Source: an uncultured Lachnospiraceae bacterium (GTDB lineage Bacteria; Bacillota; Clostridia; Lachnospirales; Lachnospiraceae). From it: 14,332 nucleotides of DNA. A program made the position numbers and the translations under genes. Below, one piece after another: positions 1 through 5,537 of the stretch; position 1 is the first letter of the stretch, and each line of letters opens with the position of its first letter. Under the pieces are notes generated by a model. It did not search any database. It saw only the letters and a program-made list of their open reading frames with translations, and had not been told where the DNA came from. Location of the stretch: positions 1 through 14,332 of the forward strand of contig CAJOQZ010000235.1 of the NCBI GenBank assembly GCA_905236585.1, read 5' to 3'.

Positions 1-443
1 ATTTTACCGCCAACAACCAGCCAATGGCATTCATCGTCTTAGAAGACCTCGTAGGCACGGTGGAGGCGATCGTATTCCCGAAGACCTACGAGAGAAGCCG
101 CGCCTTGATCGAAGAAGATGCGCGGGTATTCATCAAGGGAACGGTCAGCCTCGAGGATGAGGCGGACGCGAAACTGTTGGCGAACGAGGTATACGGCTTT
201 GACGAACTGCCGCAGAATGTATGGATTCAGTTCGAGACGAAGCAGGAATATAATGAGAAAAAGGAGCGGCTATTCGAACTTCTGCCGGAAGAAAAGGGCA
301 GGGATGAGATCGTAATCTTTGTCCGGTCGCCCAAGGCGGTCAAACGCCTCGGCAGACGATGGGGCGTGCGTGCAGATGAGCGGCTGCTTGCGAAGTTGTC
401 GGACGCGTTCGGCGCGGATAACGTGCGAGTGGTGACGGCGTAA
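1..443 (+). CDS. dnaE: DNA polymerase III alpha subunit, C-terminal fragment
   Basis: This is the 3' end of the replicative DNA polymerase catalytic subunit; the reading frame is open from base 3 and the rest of the gene lies outside the window. About 146 residues are visible. The first 60 or so carry the OB-fold signature of DnaE (QPMAF, then LEDLVGTVEAIVFP), which is a single-strand DNA-binding module. The remainder matches the C-terminal domain that in this family contacts the clamp loader tau subunit; that role is family knowledge. The gene ends in TAA at 441-443. A small inverted repeat (GACGGC 434-439, GCCGTC 453-458) spans the stop but has no T tract after it, so it is not a clear intrinsic terminator. 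A half copy of the dispersed hairpin repeat starts 8 bases after the stop. Confidence 0.92.
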   Translation, partial: FTANNQPMAFIVLEDLVGTVEAIVFPKTYERSRALIEEDARVFIKGTVSLEDEADAKLLANEVYGFDELPQNVWIQFETKQEYNEKKERLFELLPEEKGRDEIVIFVRSPKAVKRLGRRWGVRADERLLAKLSDAFGADNVRVVTA

Positions 444-450
444 TTTTTAC

Positions 451-492
451 CTGCCGTCGAACGCGTAAGATTCGTTCGTTTCAAGGGCAGGA
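451..492 (+). repeat. 3'-half copy of the dispersed hairpin repeat
   Basis: The block carries TGCCGTCGAAC at 452-462, GTTCGTTTC at 474-482 and GGGCAGGA at 485-492. These match TGCCGTCGAAC, GTTTGTTC and AGGCAAGA of the copy at 12022-12099, at the same offsets (18 and about 29 bases from the GTC). The 5' arm is not recognisable, because that side is the dnaE coding end. CTGCC (451-455) and GGCAG (486-490) pair exactly, where the full copies have TTGCC and GGCAA. Confidence 0.6.
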
Positions 493-503
493 TAACTTTT
501 AGA

Positions 504-582
504 TTTTGAACAAACAATCTCCGTGTGAGGAGGAGGCATTTTTGCCGCCGAACACGGAGATTTGTTTGTTCAAAAGGCAAGA
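504..582 (+). repeat. Dispersed structured hairpin repeat, copy 1
   Basis: The 5' arm (504-526) and 3' arm (552-575) are complementary over 23 pairs with one bulged A. Inside them are GAGG (527-530), a short internal loop, an apical hairpin GGCA-TTTT-TGCC (535-546), then GCCGA (547-551). AGGCAAGA follows at 575-582. The same architecture recurs at 7330-7405 and 12022-12099 with different but self-complementary arms. No T tract follows, so it is not a plain terminator. It lies between dnaE and the pfkA promoter. Confidence 0.85.
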
Positions 583-602
583 AAAATTCCTTGATGTTGT
601 AC

Positions 603-636
603 TTGAATTTATCCCCAAAACCTATTACAATATAAT
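603..636 (+). promoter_or_regulatory. Sigma-A-like promoter of pfkA
   Basis: TTGAAT (603-608) is followed after 17 bases by TACAAT (626-631), with an overlapping TATAAT at 631-636. It lies 20 bases beyond repeat copy 1, so pfkA transcripts from here would not contain the repeat. The first operon gene starts about 60 bases downstream. Confidence 0.6.
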
Positions 637-698
637 TCGGACGCGCAAAAATCGAAAATCTGCGCGGAAGGCAACTGTGGGAAAGGGGAAGAAGCACG

Positions 699-1679
699 AT
701 GGCAAAAGAAATCAACACAATCGGCGTTTTAACAAGCGGCGGCGACGCACCGGGCATGAATGCGGCAATCCGCGCGGTTGTCCGCAGAGCGATCCACAAT
801 GGCAAGAAGGTTAAGGGGATTAAGCGCGGCTACGCCGGATTGTTGGACGAAGAGATTATAGATATGGATCGGTTTTCCGTTTCGGACATCATTTCCCGCG
901 GCGGAACGATCCTGCAGACGGCGCGTTGTCTGGAGTTCAAGGAAGACGAATACCAGCAGAAGGGCGCCGATATCTGCAAGAAGCACGGGATTGACGGACT
1001 GGTCGTTATTGGAGGCGACGGTTCGTTCAAGGGGGCGCAGAAGTTAGCGGCAAAAGGCATCAATACCATCGGCGTTCCGGGCACGATCGACTTGGATATC
1101 GCCTGTACCGAATACACGATCGGTTTTGATACGGCGGTGAATACGGCGATGGAGGCGATCGACAAGATCCGCGACACTTCATCTTCGCATGACCGTTGTT
1201 CCATTGTGGAAGTCATGGGGCGCGGCGCCGGATATATCGCATTGTGGTGCGCGATCGCGAACGGTGCGGAGGATGTGCTTCTGCCGGAGCGGTTCGACTT
1301 TGACGAGCAGCAGATCGTCAACCACCTGATCGCCGGACAGAAGTTAGGACGCAACAACCACATCATCATCAATGCCGAGGGAATCGGACATTCGGCGTCC
1401 TTGGCGAAGCGGATTGAGGCGGCGACCGGCGTTGAGACGCGGGCGACGATTTTAGGACATATGCAGCGCGGCGGAAGCCCCACCTGCAAGGACCGCGTAT
1501 ATGCGGCGACCATGGGTGCAAGGGCGGTAGACCTGCTCTGCGATGGCAAGAGCAACCGCGTGGTCGGCTATCGGCACGGCGAATTTGTGGATTTCGATAT
1601 TGACGAGGCGCTTGCGATGCAGAAGGACTTAGACGAATATCAGATCGAACTCGCAAAATCGCTTACGACGACAAGATAA
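699..1679 (+). CDS. pfkA: ATP-dependent 6-phosphofructokinase
   Basis: This 326-residue cytosolic enzyme phosphorylates fructose 6-phosphate to the 1,6-bisphosphate, the committed step of glycolysis. Visible motifs are LTSGGDAPGMNA at 11-22, the nucleotide-binding GGDGS at 105-109 and PGTIDLDI at 127-134, with the catalytic aspartates at 131 and 133. MGRGAGYIAL and HMQRGGSP follow. Gly108 and Gly128 occupy the positions that distinguish ATP-dependent from pyrophosphate-dependent enzymes, so ATP use is inferred. The usual IDND is IDLD here, a variant I associate with clostridial PfkA. The length is normal. The start is supported by the purine-rich GAAAGGGGAAG just upstream. The stop TAA overlaps the next ATG by one base, so translation is probably coupled to the methyltransferase. 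Confidence 0.96.
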   Translation: MAKEINTIGVLTSGGDAPGMNAAIRAVVRRAIHNGKKVKGIKRGYAGLLDEEIIDMDRFSVSDIISRGGTILQTARCLEFKEDEYQQKGADICKKHGIDGLVVIGGDGSFKGAQKLAAKGINTIGVPGTIDLDIACTEYTIGFDTAVNTAMEAIDKIRDTSSSHDRCSIVEVMGRGAGYIALWCAIANGAEDVLLPERFDFDEQQIVNHLIAGQKLGRNNHIIINAEGIGHSASLAKRIEAATGVETRATILGHMQRGGSPTCKDRVYAATMGARAVDLLCDGKSNRVVGYRHGEFVDFDIDEALAMQKDLDEYQIELAKSLTTTR

Positions 1680-2485
1680 TGATAGAAAGCCAATCGAATT
1701 TCAAGATCAAACAAGTTAGTAGGCTCCTTAATAAAAAGCGGGATCGGTACGATTCGCACGCCTTTGTCTGCGAGGGCAGGCGGATCGTATCGGATATTCC
1801 GCGAAAGGCAATTAAGGAATTATATATATCGGAGAGTCGGGCGGATGAAGTATCCGCCCTTTTTTTAGAAGATAACATCCCGACGGAGATTGTTTCGGAT
1901 GCGCTCATGCGAAAGTTATCGGATACGATTACGCCGCAGGGACTTCTTGCGGTGGTTCGGATGCCGGAATGGACGATCCGGGAAGTATTGTCCGGCAGGG
2001 CGGCAGACGGAGGGGCGAAGAGGCAGCCGCTGCTTATTGTCTTAGAGGATGTGTCCGATCCGGGGAATCTCGGGACGATCTTCCGTGTCGCGGAGGCGGC
2101 GGGCGTGACGGGGATTATATTGACAAAAGGCACGACGGACGTATTCGCGCCGAAGGTGGTGCGCTCGACGATGGGAAGCATCTTCCGGATGCCGTTTTTT
2201 ATCGCGGACGATTTGGAGGCGGCGATTTCCGATATCAAAAGTGCGGGAATCGGCGTGTTCGCGGCGACGCTTGACGGGCAGGATCTGTATCGGACGGGGG
2301 ATTTTCGTGCGCCGACGGCGTTTGTATTAGGCAATGAGGCGCACGGCGTATCTGCGGGGACGATTGCGTTATGCGACGGCTGTGTGACGATTCCTATGGA
2401 AAGTGACGATTTGGAATCCTTAAATGTCGCGATGGCGGCGGGGATCTTGTCGTATGAGGCGCTGCGGCAGAGGAGGACGGCTTGA
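1679..2485 (+). CDS. SpoU/TrmH-family RNA 2'-O-methyltransferase
   Basis: This 268-residue protein is a SAM-dependent RNA ribose methyltransferase of the SPOUT class, which act as dimers with a trefoil-knot fold. An N-terminal substrate-binding domain (about 1-100, starting KIKQVSRLLNKK) precedes the catalytic domain. Motif 1 is DPGNLGTIFR at 127-136, motif 2 is VVRSTMGSIFRMPF at 160-173, and motif 3 runs from LGNEAHGV at 217-224 to IPM at 238-240 and SLNVAMAAGI at 248-257. Its closest named relatives would be the RlmB/YsgA-type 23S rRNA enzymes, but the exact target nucleotide cannot be read from sequence. Its start overlaps the pfkA stop (TAATG) and its stop overlaps the next start (TTGA), so it is an internal operon gene. 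No damage is seen. Confidence 0.93.
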   Translation: MIESQSNFKIKQVSRLLNKKRDRYDSHAFVCEGRRIVSDIPRKAIKELYISESRADEVSALFLEDNIPTEIVSDALMRKLSDTITPQGLLAVVRMPEWTIREVLSGRAADGGAKRQPLLIVLEDVSDPGNLGTIFRVAEAAGVTGIILTKGTTDVFAPKVVRSTMGSIFRMPFFIADDLEAAISDIKSAGIGVFAATLDGQDLYRTGDFRAPTAFVLGNEAHGVSAGTIALCDGCVTIPMESDDLESLNVAMAAGILSYEALRQRRTA

Positions 2486-2745
2486 AACTTTGGTTCAAAG
2501 AATGGAAGGATTCGCGGCTTATGCGCGATGTGGTTGTTGCGGACGAGTCGGACGATACAAGGACGCACAAGGTGTTTAACGCCGTAAAAGAGGCGGCGTA
2601 CCGGCTGGATATAGGGACGCCGATCTGGCTGGATGTTACGATCGATTCATTTAAGCGGCATAGCAAGGCGCGTTTTACGCAGGACGCTTTTATTGAGCCG
2701 ATCGAGTTTGACTATTTGGAAATGGAAGTTTTGGAAGAAGATTAG
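2482..2745 (+). CDS. Conserved small protein of unknown function (87 aa)
   Basis: I cannot assign a function. The frame encodes an 87-residue, acidic, soluble protein beginning KLWFKEWKD, with DTRTHKVFNAVKEAAYRLD in the middle and RHSKARFTQDAFIEP near the end; there are no membrane segments or signal peptide. The start is TTG at 2482, which overlaps the previous gene's TGA. It is supported by a perfect AGGAGG at 2471-2476 five bases upstream, and no in-frame ATG lies nearby. I believe similar short proteins sit at this locus in other Lachnospiraceae, but that is recollection. Its position between an rRNA methyltransferase and an alarmone synthetase hints at a translation or stress role, which is only inference. 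Confidence 0.8.
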   Translation: MKLWFKEWKDSRLMRDVVVADESDDTRTHKVFNAVKEAAYRLDIGTPIWLDVTIDSFKRHSKARFTQDAFIEPIEFDYLEMEVLEED

Positions 2746-2760
2746 AATACGGGGGCGAAA

Positions 2761-3420
2761 ATGACTACAATGGATCAGGCGGAATATGTGCATCAGTGCA
2801 GGAATGAGGGGATCGACACATGGAATTCCATGATGCTTTTATACAACTCGGCGCTTAAGGAGATCGGGACGAAAGTCGAGATTTTGAATGATGAGTTTCA
2901 GCATACGCATCAGTATAATCCGATCGAGTATGTCAAGTCGCGGGTGAAAAGTCCTGAGAGCATCATCAAAAAATTAAAGCGTTACGGCTATTCGGACAGC
3001 ATTGAGAACATGGTGACCTACTGCAATGATATCGCGGGGCTTCGGATCGTCTGCTCGTTTACATCCGATATTTACCGTCTGGCGGATATGATCGGCAGGC
3101 AGAACGACATCACGGTGATTTCGGTAAAAGACTATATCAGGAACCCAAAGGAAAGCGGCTACAAGAGTTATCATATGCTCGTATCCATTCCGATCTTTTT
3201 GTCGGACAAGGTGGTCGATACGAAGATTGAGATTCAGATTCGGACGATCGCCATGGATTTCTGGGCGAGTCTGGAGCATAAGATCTATTACAAATTCGAG
3301 GGGCACGCACCTGACTACATCAGTAAGGATCTGCGCGAATGTTCCGGCATAGTGGCGATGCTCGACGCGAAGATGCTTTCGCTGAATGAGGCGATAACGG
3401 AAGCGAAGATGGAGGATTGA
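2761..3420 (+). CDS. Small alarmone synthetase (RelA/SpoT synthetase domain only)
   Basis: This 219-residue protein contains only the (p)ppGpp synthetase domain, with no hydrolase, TGS or ACT parts, as in the RelQ/YjbM small alarmone synthetases. It would transfer pyrophosphate from ATP to GTP or GDP. Visible motifs are SRVKSPESIIKKL at 60-72 (ATP-binding Arg61, Lys63), DIAGLRI at 90-96, KDYIRNPKESGYKSYH at 123-138, and EIQIRT at 157-162 with the predicted catalytic Glu157 and Gln159, followed by MDFWASLEH at 165-173. An N-terminal helix and a C-terminal helix flank the domain, as in the tetrameric members. The start ATG 2761 follows a G-rich GGGGGCG; Met4 at 2770 is an alternative. The downstream antitoxin-like gene starts three bases after the stop. 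Confidence 0.9.
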   Translation: MTTMDQAEYVHQCRNEGIDTWNSMMLLYNSALKEIGTKVEILNDEFQHTHQYNPIEYVKSRVKSPESIIKKLKRYGYSDSIENMVTYCNDIAGLRIVCSFTSDIYRLADMIGRQNDITVISVKDYIRNPKESGYKSYHMLVSIPIFLSDKVVDTKIEIQIRTIAMDFWASLEHKIYYKFEGHAPDYISKDLRECSGIVAMLDAKMLSLNEAITEAKMED

Positions 3421-3423
3421 TAG

Positions 3424-3636
3424 ATGGAGTGTCTGATCCATATCAACTGGGATGAAGAAGCAAAAGTTTGGACGGCGATCAATGACTACATTCCGCTTGC
3501 TTTTGAGTCGGAATCGGTAGACCGCCTAATGGAAAAGGTGCGGAATGCGATACCGGAATTAGTGGAATTGAACCATTTGGAATCCCCGAGATTTTTGTAT
3601 TTTCTAATGGAAAATCGGGAAGAGGTATTCGCATAA
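3424..3636 (+). CDS. DUF1902/HicB-like antitoxin-type protein (partner broken)
   Basis: This 70-residue protein has the layout of the DUF1902/HicB-like fold: INWDEEAKVWTAINDYIPLAFE at the N terminus, then a helix LMEKVRNAIPELVELN. In this family it is normally the antitoxin encoded immediately before a HicA-like mRNA interferase. GGAGG at 3411-3415 supports the ATG at 3424. The stop overlaps the ATG of the hicA remnant (TAATG), as expected of a coupled antitoxin-toxin pair. The toxin reading frame is disrupted, so this would be an orphan antitoxin. After the conserved part, the last 17 residues (SPRFLYFLMENREEVFA) are hydrophobic and may be partly diverged. It sits directly behind the alarmone synthetase and probably shares its transcript. 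Confidence 0.75.
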   Translation: MECLIHINWDEEAKVWTAINDYIPLAFESESVDRLMEKVRNAIPELVELNHLESPRFLYFLMENREEVFA

Positions 3637-3740
3637 TGGCAGAATACGAAAAGAAGGTTCGCCACATTTTTGACAAGCAATATGTGCTATTTTGTCCGAC
3701 ATGGAAAGGGCATGTGTCCATTTTTATGGGTACATTTTAA
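3636..3740 (+). pseudogene. HicA-like toxin remnant, frameshifted and truncated
   Basis: The frame starting at ATG 3636 reads MAEYEKKVRHIFDKQ, typical of the N terminus of HicA-like interferases paired with DUF1902 antitoxins, but stops at 3738-3740 after 34 residues. The next conserved piece, CYFVRHGKG, containing the RHGKG histidine segment of HicA proteins, appears in the neighbouring frame at 3685-3711. This indicates a one-base insertion at about 3681-3684. The rest of the toxin is missing. Within about 30 bases the sequence becomes the surface-protein fragment, so a deletion has joined two unrelated genes. It is almost certainly non-functional. Its ATG overlaps the antitoxin stop, preserving the original operon structure. 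Confidence 0.7.
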
Positions 3741-4395
3741 CTTCATCCATACCCACAGACACCGACGCCGGAACCTACTATGTATGGTATAAGGCTGTTG
3801 GAGATGAAGGGTACACCGACAGCGACGTAGCGTGCGTAACGGTAAAAATCGCAGAGAAAGAATCGGAGCAGCAACCACAGACCGAACCTTCGGATGGCAG
3901 CACAGATATCGAGTTCAATTCGTCCAGCGAGAGCCTTTCCGAATCGGAGGGCGAGGCTCCTGCCTCGGCGCAGGGAGAAGGACTGGACGCGCTTCTGACC
4001 GAGGAAGATAAGGCGGCGGGCGCGACATACAACATGACGATTCAGCCGAAGTCTTTTGAATCGGTACGCGCAAACGGCGGCGAGCAGATACAACAAAAAG
4101 CAAAGGAGCATTACGCGACGGTCAATACCGAAGGAGCGGCGGTCAAAGAGGTCTATCTCGACATGAGCATATTTAAGACGATGGGCGGCGCGACCACGGA
4201 GATTCATTCCACCGGAAGCAACGTCATCCATGTGTGGTTCCCCTACAACTTAAAGGGCAGAAGCCATCCGATGTTCTGGCGCTACCATGACGGGGCGGCG
4301 CGAACACAGGCAATACGAGCGCGGCAGCCGTATTCATTCTTGCCATGGCGGCAGCGGGATTGCTTTTCGCAAGAAAAAGGAGAGCAGAAAGATAA
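3741..4395 (+). pseudogene. C-terminal fragment of a cell-surface (sortase-type) protein
   Basis: The frame of 3692-4426 is gene-like from about 3740: PTDTDAGTYYVWYKAVGDEG and ACVTVKIAEKE form the last strand pattern of an Ig-like repeat common in large clostridial surface proteins. A Ser/Glu/Pro-rich linker follows, then a C-terminal module ending VIHVWFPYNLKG and FWRYHDGAA. At about 4293-4300 the sense shifts frame. From 4297 the second frame reads GANTGNTSAAAVFILAMAAA, then GLLFARKKRRAER and a stop at 4393-4395: a membrane segment with a basic tail, the end of a cell-wall sorting signal. The sorting motif (an LPxTG-like sequence) itself is not visible. The upstream bulk, signal peptide and promoter are absent. 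I read it as a double-deletion scar rather than a working gene. Confidence 0.65.
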
Positions 4396-4448
4396 CGCGG
4401 CAAAACTGCTTCGGAAAACAAAATAGAACCTTGCACCCGCAAGGCATC

Positions 4449-4476
4449 ACGCCCCGCCTTTTCGGCGGGGCGTTGG
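4449..4476 (+). terminator. Intrinsic terminator-like hairpin after the surface-protein fragment
   Basis: ACGCCCCGCC (4449-4458) pairs perfectly with GGCGGGGCGT (4464-4473) around TTTTC. The following TGGTAGTTTGTT is only moderately T-rich. It probably ended the former surface-protein transcript and now insulates the operon from the toxin-antitoxin pair. Confidence 0.7.
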
Positions 4477-4522
4477 TAGTTTGTTGAGGGTAACTCTGGT
4501 AATTTGTTTTTTGATAATTCCG

Positions 4523-4551
4523 TTGCGTTCAAGCCGGATTTTTGCTATGCT
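4523..4551 (+). promoter_or_regulatory. Candidate promoter of the PIN-domain toxin-antitoxin pair
   Basis: TTGCGT (4523-4528) and TATGCT (4546-4551) are separated by 17 bases. A second possible -10, TATAAT at 4599-4604, lies closer to the gene but lacks a good -35 element. Either could serve; the choice is uncertain. Confidence 0.35.
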
Positions 4552-4563
4552 CTACTTGTATCC

Positions 4564-4602
4564 GAAGTTCGGCAAAAAACTGAAATGATGATTTTGGATA
4601 TA
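4564..4602 (+). repeat. 39-base remnant duplicating the junction of the small gene pair at 5657-5695
   Basis: Bases 4564-4602 match 5657-5695 at 37 of 39 positions. At 5657-5695 the segment is the end of a 47-residue gene plus the overlapping start of the next gene. Here neither reading frame continues, so it looks like the leftover of a second copy of that cassette. It contributes most of a TATAAT at 4599-4604 upstream of the antitoxin. Confidence 0.75.
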
Positions 4603-4616
4603 ATGATGGTGTATGA

Positions 4617-4632
4617 CCGTCAGATTTGACGG
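4617..4632. promoter_or_regulatory. Inverted repeat, possible antitoxin operator
   Basis: CCGTCA (4617-4622) and TGACGG (4627-4632) form a perfect inverted repeat around GATT, 41 bases before the antitoxin start. It would lie near the transcription start if TATAAT at 4599-4604 is the -10 element. Autoregulation by an antitoxin binding such a site is typical, but here it is inference. Confidence 0.35.
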
Positions 4633-4673
4633 GGAAATGGAGGCAGTCAGTGCAGATAAGGAGGTCAAAGCAT

Positions 4674-4922
4674 ATGACGGTTCAGCAGGAAGCGATTTGT
4701 ATGATAAACAGTATGCCGGATGATACTGTCGGTATTATTGTAGAACTTCTTAAGCGGATAAAGGTAAGCGACAGTCATTCTGATGATCGTCAGACGGCGG
4801 GGGGCATACAGATACGGTCGTCAAAGAGAAGGTTGGGAATAGCCGACGGATTGTACAACATACCAGACAATATAGATGCTTGTAATGATGAAATAGCACA
4901 GATGTTTGGGGTGGCGGAATGA
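4674..4922 (+). CDS. Antitoxin of a PIN-domain type II toxin-antitoxin pair
   Basis: This 82-residue protein precedes and overlaps a PIN nuclease gene by four bases (ATGA), the standard antitoxin-toxin order. The ATG at 4674 is chosen over an upstream in-frame ATG at 4626 because AAGGAGG lies just before it (about 4659-4665). The N-terminal half (QQEAICMINSMPDDTVGIIV then ELLKRIKV) is a helical segment. The middle is charged and probably flexible. The C terminus (RRLGIADGLYNIPDNIDACN then DEIAQMFG) resembles the toxin-neutralising tail of VapB-like antitoxins of Firmicutes. A DNA-binding fold is not obvious from the sequence alone, so autoregulation is only presumed. No damage is seen. Confidence 0.75.
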   Translation: MTVQQEAICMINSMPDDTVGIIVELLKRIKVSDSHSDDRQTAGGIQIRSSKRRLGIADGLYNIPDNIDACNDEIAQMFGVAE

Positions 4923-5323
4923 AGTTTTTATTGGATACGCATATTGCTTTATGGGCAATTTCTGATTCGAAGCGGTTGAGTGAGGATGTACGAGTACTTT
5001 TACAAGACAAAGAAAACATGGTTTGTTTCAGTATTGCGTCTGTATGGGAAGTGGCGATCAAAAGAAAAATACGCCCGGCTCAGATGCCAATGGACGAAGA
5101 AGTGTTCGTTTCTTTGTGCGAGGAAACCGGGTTTGAAAGGCTTGATATCAGGCTGGCTCATATCTTTGCGTTAAAGGGATTGACAAGACCGGAAACCGCT
5201 CCCCGCCATAATGATCCGTTTGACAGACTTCTGTTGGCACAAGCGAAATCAGAAGGTTTCCAATTTGTGACGCATGACAGCCTAATAACGGGCTATAACG
5301 AACCATGCGTTATGGCGATATAG
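4919..5323 (+). CDS. PIN-domain ribonuclease toxin (VapC-like)
   Basis: This 134-residue protein spans a complete PIN domain. The acidic metal-binding residues expected of the family are visible: Asp6 in LLDTH, Glu44 in SVWEVAIK, Asp99 and Asp102 in NDPFDRLL, and Asp120 in VTHDS. Such toxins are Mg2+-dependent RNases that cut tRNA or other RNA and are held in check by the antitoxin encoded just upstream. The VTHDSLITGY ending and the HNDPFDRLLLAQA block match the Sll0205-like branch of PIN proteins. The frame is intact, and the four-base overlap with the antitoxin implies coupled translation. Unlike the hicA and acetyltransferase-like genes of the same islet, this module looks functional. Confidence 0.92.
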   Translation: MKFLLDTHIALWAISDSKRLSEDVRVLLQDKENMVCFSIASVWEVAIKRKIRPAQMPMDEEVFVSLCEETGFERLDIRLAHIFALKGLTRPETAPRHNDPFDRLLLAQAKSEGFQFVTHDSLITGYNEPCVMAI

Positions 5324-5537
5324 GCGACAGCGAAAAAACACAGAAAAAATAGAGCATACAGCCTGATTTGTACTTGACATGGGGTACACTTTAAAGCGCG
5401 TAAGGCGTTTTACAAGGAATTTAATCTTGCAAAATAAAGATTCTTCTAATTTCATGCCATTTTACAGAATTACTTTTTCCGGCATTGTGCCGAAACAAGT
5501 ACGGGAAGCATAGACTCTTACTGAAGGAGGCGTCGAT

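Noticed and set aside
527..551. Canonical kink-turn in the repeat core.
   Set aside because: A tandem G-A is possible, but the three-base bulge expected on one strand is absent.
504..582. Repeat copies as ordinary rho-independent terminators.
   Set aside because: No T tract follows the stem on either strand, and the conserved core and tail are unnecessary for termination.
227..805. Minus-strand 192-residue frame across the dnaE end, the repeat and the pfkA start.
   Set aside because: It is antisense to two clear genes and a structured repeat; composition is that of a shadow frame.
506..814. Plus-strand 102-residue frame beginning inside repeat copy 1.
   Set aside because: It overlaps the pfkA promoter and start in another frame and has no ribosome site.
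3692..4426. A single intact 244-residue protein.
   Set aside because: Its start lies inside the hicA remnant and its last 45 residues are out of frame with the evident membrane anchor.
5374..5391. TTGACATGGGGTACAC as an IS-type end or as a promoter -35.
   Set aside because: The complement TGTACCCC is reminiscent of some IS ends, but there is no second end, target duplication or transposase. No -10 element stands at 16-18 bases.
5478..5500. GGCATTGTGCCGAAACA as another copy of the hairpin repeat.
   Set aside because: It resembles the apical hairpin, but neither arms nor AGGCAAGA occur at the required spacing.
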